A stretch of DNA of 11,305 nt. Source: DMER64 sp041652255. Its GTDB lineage: Bacteria; Bacteroidota; Bacteroidia; Bacteroidales; UBA932. Position numbers and translations under genes: made by a program. Position 1 is the first letter of the stretch; each line of letters opens with the position of its first letter. Location of the stretch: positions 1-11,305 of the forward strand of contig JBAZHT010000056.1 of the NCBI GenBank assembly GCA_041652255.1, read 5' to 3'. Shown here piece after piece: positions 7,709 to 11,305 of this stretch. Under the pieces are notes generated by a model. That model saw only the letters and a program-made list of their open reading frames with translations, did no database searches and was not told the DNA's origin.

Positions 7709-8290
7709 TTATACAGACAATCCTTTTGTGAGTATTCCAATTAAACCTTCAAAATGCTGAGCGTATTTCACATATTTGTTTTGTAGAAAAAAAGGTATCT
7801 CAAGCCCTTTTATAACCATAATGAATACGTCTAACAGAACATCAATATCTCCAATTATTGTAAATTCGCCTTTTTCAGCACCTTGCAGTATTATTTTTTT
7901 CAGGTTTTCTTTTTCCCATTTATCCAGTTCGGTCCGTAGATCATCAATAAAATGAAAATGTTCAAAAAAATCAGCTTTGAGCGTTTCATGATAATTCGCA
8001 GCAGTATTTAGAATATCCATCCTTTCAACGAAATATTTTTTTACCTTTTCAGAAGAAGTCAAATCAGGATTATTAACAATAACAGACAACTGATTTTTCA
8101 GGTTTATCATTTCTATTGATACTACCTCTCTGTATAAATCCTCCTTGCTCGCAAAATGATAGTATAAGGAACCTTTGGCTTTCCTCGCAATTTTAGCGAT
8201 TTCATCCATTGAGGTTTTGTGAAATCCAAAGCGACTGAAAAGCTTATCCGCAACACTTAAAATTGATTCTTTGGTATTATCAACGCTCAT
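7709..8290 (-). CDS. TetR/AcrR family transcriptional regulator
   Basis: A 193-residue protein with the TetR N-terminal DNA-binding domain: ILSVADKLFSRFGF (10-23), then the helix-turn-helix TSMDEIAKIARKAKGSLYYHFASKEDLY (26-53), with the family's characteristic G.LYYHF recognition-helix end. The divergent C-terminal half (about 60-190) is all-helical and would bind the inducer, probably a lipid-like molecule related to the exporter's cargo (inference). It is the first gene of the minus-strand block, 63 bases before the RND start, so it is likely cotranscribed with and represses the whole set. A 33-bp inverted repeat just upstream of its ATG is the best operator candidate. ATG at 8290 gives the normal short pre-HTH arm. 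Confidence 0.92.
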   Translation of the reverse strand: MSVDNTKESILSVADKLFSRFGFHKTSMDEIAKIARKAKGSLYYHFASKEDLYREVVSIEMINLKNQLSVIVNNPDLTSSEKVKKYFVERMDILNTAANYHETLKADFFEHFHFIDDLRTELDKWEKENLKKIILQGAEKGEFTIIGDIDVLLDVFIMVIKGLEIPFFLQNKYVKYAQHFEGLIGILTKGLSV

Positions 8291-8294
8291 GTCT

Positions 8295-8327
8295 TTTTTG
8301 TACTAAATTTGTTTTACGGTACAAAAA
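8295..8327. promoter_or_regulatory. Probable TetR operator: 9-bp inverted repeat, 15-nt spacer
   Basis: The arms TTTTTGTAC (8295-8303) and GTACAAAAA (8319-8327) are perfect reverse complements. The site begins 5 bases upstream of the regulator's ATG and covers the expected transcription start, since the right arm overlaps the -7 box. That is where an autorepressor would bind. TetR operators usually have short spacers, so the true contact site may be only part of this repeat. Confidence 0.5.
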
Positions 8328-8354
8328 TAAATATTTTTTTTTCACCTATAACAA
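8322..8354 (-). promoter_or_regulatory. Bacteroidota promoter of the tetR-RND operon
   Basis: On the minus strand TATTTTTG (8329-8322) matches the -7 consensus TAnnTTTG exactly. TTG (8354-8352) lies 22 bases upstream and could serve as a weak -33 element. The start point would fall about 20-30 bases before the ATG at 8290, inside the inverted-repeat operator. Confidence 0.5.
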
Positions 8355-8359
8355 GAAAT

Positions 8360-8640
8360 GTAAAATCGTACCTTAATAGTGATGGGTGGGCTGGGAAGAT
8401 TACTCACATTATGTTTTGTTTTTTGGGTGTTCGTGAACTCCCTCCGGTCGGTTGTACTCTTTTGCAGGTTTGCGTGTCAGCTGTTGCGATTTGCAAATGT
8501 GTGCAATGTGGGTTGGGGTTCATTTTCTTATAAGCATCGGGGAAAAAATAAAATAAATTCCATTAATGTGCGAAAAATAATTGTCCCGAACGTCAAAACG
8601 TGACGTTGTAAACAGGAACAAGAAGTGCAGTGATTTCGGG
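8360..8640. other. Non-coding stretch with dispersed repeat copy C and a small palindrome
   Basis: Short open frames here lack codon structure or family resemblance and are not called. The part 8440-8530 shares CTCTTTTGCA and TTTGCAAATGTG with the repeat at 1690-1806, with the same distance-and-order pattern but a shorter middle. A perfect 7-bp palindrome AACGTCA/TGACGTT with a 5-base loop lies at 8589-8607. No T-tract follows it, so it is not a convincing terminator. Confidence 0.4.
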
Positions 8641-8671
8641 AAATTCCCATTTTCACTGTATTTTTGGTTCC

Positions 8672-8833
8672 TGGTAACACCAATCCCTTATCCAAAAAAT
8701 CCTTCGGAGTATCTTTGCCTACTGTATCAAACACATCATATACCAGCATTACGGGACCATTTGGCGCAAGAATCACATAGGGTCTTGCATCCGCTATCAC
8801 CTCCCTTTTAAACTTATTCTTCCAGTATGAAAT
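8672..8833 (-). pseudogene. Remnant of a conserved hypothetical protein (possibly ImmA/IrrE-associated)
   Basis: About 50 codons read ISYWKNKFKREVIADARPYV and then ILAPNGPVMLVYDVFDT, ending near KDFLDKGL. The pattern of a tyrosine/lysine-rich helix followed by ARP..IL.P.GPV..VYDV.DT is one I associate with Bacteroidota and other bacterial proteins annotated near or within ImmA/IrrE-like metallopeptidases; the assignment is from memory and weak. Upstream of residue ISYW the frame only shadows the plus-strand gene at 8832, and downstream of about 8672 the residues lose the family pattern, so both ends are lost. It is best seen as a fragment left at the edge of the GC-rich block. Confidence 0.4.
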
Positions 8834-9104
8834 GCTTCCAAAAAAGGTTATGGATGGGCATATCTTCAACGCCAAAGGCCATATCTGTGAACCGAATACG
8901 ATACTGAATGAAGCCATAAAAATTTCAAAAGGTGAGCGTTGCGAACTCTGCGGTGAAGCGCTTTACAGTAAATACGATGTGTTTTACAAACCTGAAGTCA
9001 TGAAGCCCCAATGGCACGAGGTTAAGCCGGGGGACGACATCATCGCGAACTACTTCCTGCTGTGCAACACTTGCGCCGCCATCCAGGCCTCGCTCGGTAA
9101 GTGA
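8832..9104 (+). CDS. Small hypothetical protein with paired CxxC zinc-ribbon-like motifs
   Basis: A 90-residue reading frame. CELCGEAL near residue 38 and LCNTCAAIQ near residue 78 provide two CxxC knuckles about 40 residues apart, the spacing of a treble-clef or zinc-ribbon domain, with an aromatic, charged linker between them. I do not recognise the family. ATG at 8832 and a second ATG at 8850 (MDGHIFNAKGHIC) are both possible starts; AAAAAAGG close before the second is purine-rich but very tightly spaced. The gene is convergent with the DnaE remnant, ending 3 bases from the latter's last codon, and it starts exactly where the sequence becomes GC-richer. With intact Cys pairs and no stops beside decayed neighbours, it may still be functional. 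Confidence 0.55.
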   Translation: MLPKKVMDGHIFNAKGHICEPNTILNEAIKISKGERCELCGEALYSKYDVFYKPEVMKPQWHEVKPGDDIIANYFLLCNTCAAIQASLGK

Positions 9105-9107
9105 CCA

Positions 9108-10153
9108 TCAATCATCGTCCGCGTGTGCCTTCACATAGGAGCAATAATAGGAAGTGAGGGCGCTGCAGACGGCGTGCGATTTGTTGAAGGTGCAGGGCCC
9201 GAACCGTTCCATCCGCTCCCACAGTGCCTGCACTTTTTGTTCATCGTAGCCGTTGTCCCTGGCCGAGGCCAAGAATTCCTCCCTGCAGGCAGCCAGCGCG
9301 TTGTCCTTTGTGCCGTGGAAGATGGTGCGCATGAAGGGAAGCGTCCCAAACGGAGGGTAATTCCCCACCAAAGCGGCAATCATCATCAACTGTTCCTGGT
9401 AGAGAATCAGGCCGTAAGTCTCGGCAAGGAGCTTGTCAACCGCCCCGATCCCGCATTTCCAGACCCGGTTCTGTTGCTTTGCCTCGCGGTATTAGGGAAG
9501 GAGTTCCATGTTGCCGGGGCGCAGCATGGCTTCCAGGGCCGTCAGCTCAAAGATGTCGGAAGGTTTGATGAAGGTCAGGTACTCCCTGGCGATAGGGCTC
9601 CCCAACCTGTAACATCCCTCGGTATCACCGGCCTGTATCATCTCCCAGGTCTTTACATCCGTGGGCTGCGCTGTGATACAGTACAAGTCATTGATCAAAG
9701 CCCTATGCGGGATACACGCCAGGGAGCTGCTTTCACACAGTTTGATGGAACTGTCCTCTTCCTGGCGCATATCAGCAATAAGCCGGGTTACGGTTTCTAC
9801 GTAGTCATTTTCAACATCCAGGATTACCTCCAGCGTTTACCGGGTGTGGGGTCAAAGAAGCGCTCAAACAGCAAGTTGTATTTAAGGAGATCCACGTGGG
9901 TGATGGCCAGGCAGTAGTTCACCAGGGAGCCGGGAGCGGCCCCGAAGCCCAGCCCCATTATCATCCCGCTATCCCAGATCTCGTCAACAAGGTTGGCCCA
10001 CAGGACAAAGGTCTTGGCCCCGCCCTGCTCGCAGAGGGTGTACACCTCGGTTTCTATCCTGCTCACTATGGAGGGGGTAAGGTCCTTGTAGCGCCTGGCA
10101 GCGCCTTCATAAACGAGCTTGCGTAGTGTTTGGTTGAAGTATTTTGTTTCCAT
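9108..10153 (-). pseudogene. DNA polymerase III alpha subunit (DnaE-like) fragment, frameshifted
   Basis: Three open segments read in order as the catalytic core of a C-family polymerase. The first (10153-9824; ATG at 10153, METKYFNQTL) covers the start of the palm with GAAPGSLVNYCLAITHVD and NLLFERFFDPTP, equivalent to the PGRGSAAGSLV...LLFERFLNP block; the Arg of the loop is Phe here. At about 9820-9833 the frame shifts: PDxDxD, which carries two catalytic Asp, has collapsed to an out-of-frame junction before LDVENDYVETVTRLIADM. The second segment holds GDTEGCYRLGSPIAREYL and ALEAMLRPGNMELLP, then an in-frame TAA (9494-9492). The third continues with ETYGLILYQEQLMMIAALVG and FNKSHAVCSALTSYYCSYVKAH, stopping at 9108. 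Full DnaE proteins have about 1,000-1,200 residues; this has about 350 codons, lacks the PHP domain and the C-terminal third, and cannot polymerise DNA. It starts 11 bases after the upstream nuclease gene. Confidence 0.85.
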
Positions 10154-10163
10154 AAGTGTTGGG

Positions 10164-11305
10164 TTAGATTTCAAAAGTGGCGTTGTTACTTAATACGAAA
10201 ACGGGGGTCGTATTTCCGGTTATTTTGGAAAAAAGTTTTGCATTTTCCGTGTGGATTGGGATAATTCCCTTAGGCTGAACATGTTCCACAATGCGTTTTA
10301 GGCCGTTCACGTCGGCGTGGCCGCTGGTGTGGATATCCTCGGTGATGTCGCAATGCGTTTCGATCCATTCCCGGAATTTCGCGGTTTTGGAACTATTTTC
10401 GTCCCAGTACCCCCGCCACATTGATATAGTGAAGCGCATGGAAGGCACAGACAAGCGCTTGATGTAGTCCAGGGTGGATTCGCGTACGATCATCACGTAG
10501 GCTCCGGGATTAGCATTGATATCCTTGTAGGTGATCTTGTTGACCCGGGGCTGCAGGTAAGTGGTGTACCTGGAACCGCATTTCTTGTTAAGGCAGGTGG
10601 TGAGCCTCCGGGGATAATAGACTTTCACGCTATTGAATCCCAGCACGTTCGGTATTTTCGGACTGAGTTTTGCCACCTCGTCCAGAACAACAGCCGTGTA
10701 AGGATCCACCACCAGCTGCCGGCCGCTCAGCAGGCAGGCCTTGTAGAGTGTGACTATCCGGTCAATATTCTGGCCCGAGCACCACACCAGGTGCAAACTC
10801 TCCGCCGCTTTTGCGGATGCTGTGTCTTTTGCTAATGCAGGGTCTTTTGTGAGTGCTGTGTCTTTTGTGAATGCAGCGGCAAATTTCGCAGTCAGCGCTG
10901 TTTCCCTTACGCAAATAGTGTTTTGTGGAAGGTTGGTGCCTTCTTCCACGCGCACGTTAGTTCCTTCCAGAAAGAGGCAATCCACGTGCTGTGGGAGCAT
11001 CTTGTAAAGCACGCCCTTCCGTCCGTGCAGCCTGATGTCCCCGGTGTACAGGACAGACTTTCCTTCTGCCTGGAAACAGAAGGCGCACGCGCCATAGGCC
11101 GAGTGATCCACATCGTAGGCAGTGACGGTGATGTCGCGAAAAGTGAACGGCTGCCTGTTCGCAAAGGTGATGATGGTATAATCCTCTACGTTTATGCCGT
11201 TGAACGGGTTGGATGCCAGAAGGATCCTGGTCCCGGCACTCATGAATACCGGAGTGCCCTTGGGCAGGGCGGGTAGCAAGCCGTAATGGTCGGGGTGGCT
11301 GTGGC
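10164..11305 (-). CDS. Metallo-beta-lactamase-fold hydrolase, beta-CASP type (5' end outside window)
   Basis: The frame is open to the right edge, so the gene is partial at its 5' end; the leftmost residues before LLPALPKG read HSHPDHYG, the metal-binding HxHxDH motif, at 11303-11280. Further ligands follow in order: DVDHSAYGA (the third histidine), YTGDIRLHG (bridging Asp), then a beta-CASP-like insert, HTSGHADVNGL and finally PIHTE near the C-terminus. This is the motif order of beta-CASP nucleases such as RNase J and related RNA/DNA-processing enzymes. At least 380 codons remain and no stops are present, so it looks intact here. A hexapeptide-type repeat (TKDTAL, TKDPAL, AKDTAS) is inserted between the two subdomains. 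It precedes the DnaE fragment in the same direction, suggesting a former two-gene operon. Substrate is unknown. Confidence 0.85.
   Translation of the reverse strand, partial: HSHPDHYGLLPALPKGTPVFMSAGTRILLASNPFNGINVEDYTIITFANRQPFTFRDITVTAYDVDHSAYGACAFCFQAEGKSVLYTGDIRLHGRKGVLYKMLPQHVDCLFLEGTNVRVEEGTNLPQNTICVRETALTAKFAAAFTKDTALTKDPALAKDTASAKAAESLHLVWCSGQNIDRIVTLYKACLLSGRQLVVDPYTAVVLDEVAKLSPKIPNVLGFNSVKVYYPRRLTTCLNKKCGSRYTTYLQPRVNKITYKDINANPGAYVMIVRESTLDYIKRLSVPSMRFTISMWRGYWDENSSKTAKFREWIETHCDITEDIHTSGHADVNGLKRIVEHVQPKGIIPIHTENAKLFSKITGNTTPVFVLSNNATFEI
10808..10879. repeat. Four in-frame 18-bp tandem repeats within the MBL-fold gene
   Basis: Units start at 10808, 10826, 10844 and 10862, each beginning CTTTTG on the plus strand and keeping an ATGC or GTGC core. 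Being 18 bp long they preserve the frame and encode six-residue repeats rich in Ala, Thr, Lys and Asp on the minus strand. This is a low-complexity linker that can change length by slippage without breaking the protein. Confidence 0.8.

Noticed and set aside
8309..8603. Two 74-residue plus-strand frames
   Set aside because: Overlapping frames with no family resemblance, running through a promoter and a dispersed repeat; not coding.
8589..8607. AACGTCA/TGACGTT hairpin as a transcription terminator
   Set aside because: The 7-bp stem is not followed by a T-tract on either strand; it stays only as an unexplained palindrome.
8834..8917. N-terminal 28 residues of the minus-strand frame starting at 8917
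   Set aside because: They are antisense to the better supported plus-strand Cys-knuckle gene; the recognisable part of the minus frame starts only at about 8833.
9123..9917. 264-residue plus-strand open frame
   Set aside because: It lies antisense to the DnaE-like segments, whose protein motifs are unmistakable; it has no recognisable domain and is a GC-driven shadow frame.
10154..10174. TTG start at 10174 for the DnaE-like fragment
   Set aside because: The ATG at 10153 lies 11 bases past the nuclease stop and gives METKYF directly before the palm; the TTG start would overlap the nuclease gene and adds seven residues with no support.
11277..11279. Start codon of the MBL-fold gene at 11279
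   Set aside because: It is an internal TTG (Leu); the frame continues upstream through HSHPDHYG, the essential metal-binding motif, to the window edge.

Overview
The window looks like DNA from a member of the Bacteroidota, probably a Bacteroidales/Marinilabiliales-type environmental or gut lineage. The support is indirect: the left three quarters are AT-rich, Shine-Dalgarno sequences are weak or absent, several genes are preceded by the Bacteroidota -7 promoter box TAnnTTTG, and the protein families are common in that phylum (AAA_14/DUF4143 ATPase, HAE3-type RND exporter with a LolA-like partner).

Layout. (1) 1-1214, plus strand: an intact AAA+ ATPase of the AAA_14/DUF4143 type with its own -7 box at 15-22. 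(2) 1215-1806: a decayed stretch with a tyrosine-recombinase remnant, a C10 run, a 12-bp inverted repeat, three tandem 13-bp repeats and a 10-bp inverted repeat belonging to a small dispersed repeat family. (3) 1810-8290, minus strand: a co-directional block, in transcription order TetR/AcrR regulator, RND (HAE3/MMPL-type) exporter, LolA-like periplasmic protein, patatin-like phospholipase, GT2 glycosyltransferase (broken), and an outer-membrane beta-barrel resembling the DUF1302/alginate-export families. (4) 8291-8831: the regulator's promoter and operator, another copy of the dispersed repeat, a small palindrome, and a minus-strand gene remnant. (5) 8832-11305: clearly GC-richer DNA with a small zinc-ribbon-like gene (plus strand), a badly decayed DNA polymerase III alpha (DnaE-family) fragment, and a beta-CASP metallo-beta-lactamase-fold nuclease that runs off the right edge (both minus strand).

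How the genes work together. The central block has the parts of an envelope lipid or hydrophobic-molecule trafficking system: an inner-membrane RND exporter, a periplasmic LolA-fold carrier, an outer-membrane barrel, and a phospholipase that could release or sense the cargo. It is controlled by a TetR-type repressor whose likely operator (33-bp inverted repeat) lies just downstream of its own promoter; a variant of the same leader recurs before the RND gene. The glycosyltransferase has a nonsense codon exactly where the family continues, and an in-frame C-terminal scrap survives after an internal deletion.

The right-hand block looks like imported and decaying DNA: the DnaE fragment starts directly at the polymerase palm without a PHP domain, has a frameshift with deletion at the catalytic Asp motif, an in-frame stop, and a lost 3' end. 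The composition change at about 8832 coincides with a truncated remnant on one side and an intact small gene on the other, suggesting an element boundary. No tRNA, rRNA, CRISPR array or complete insertion sequence was seen.
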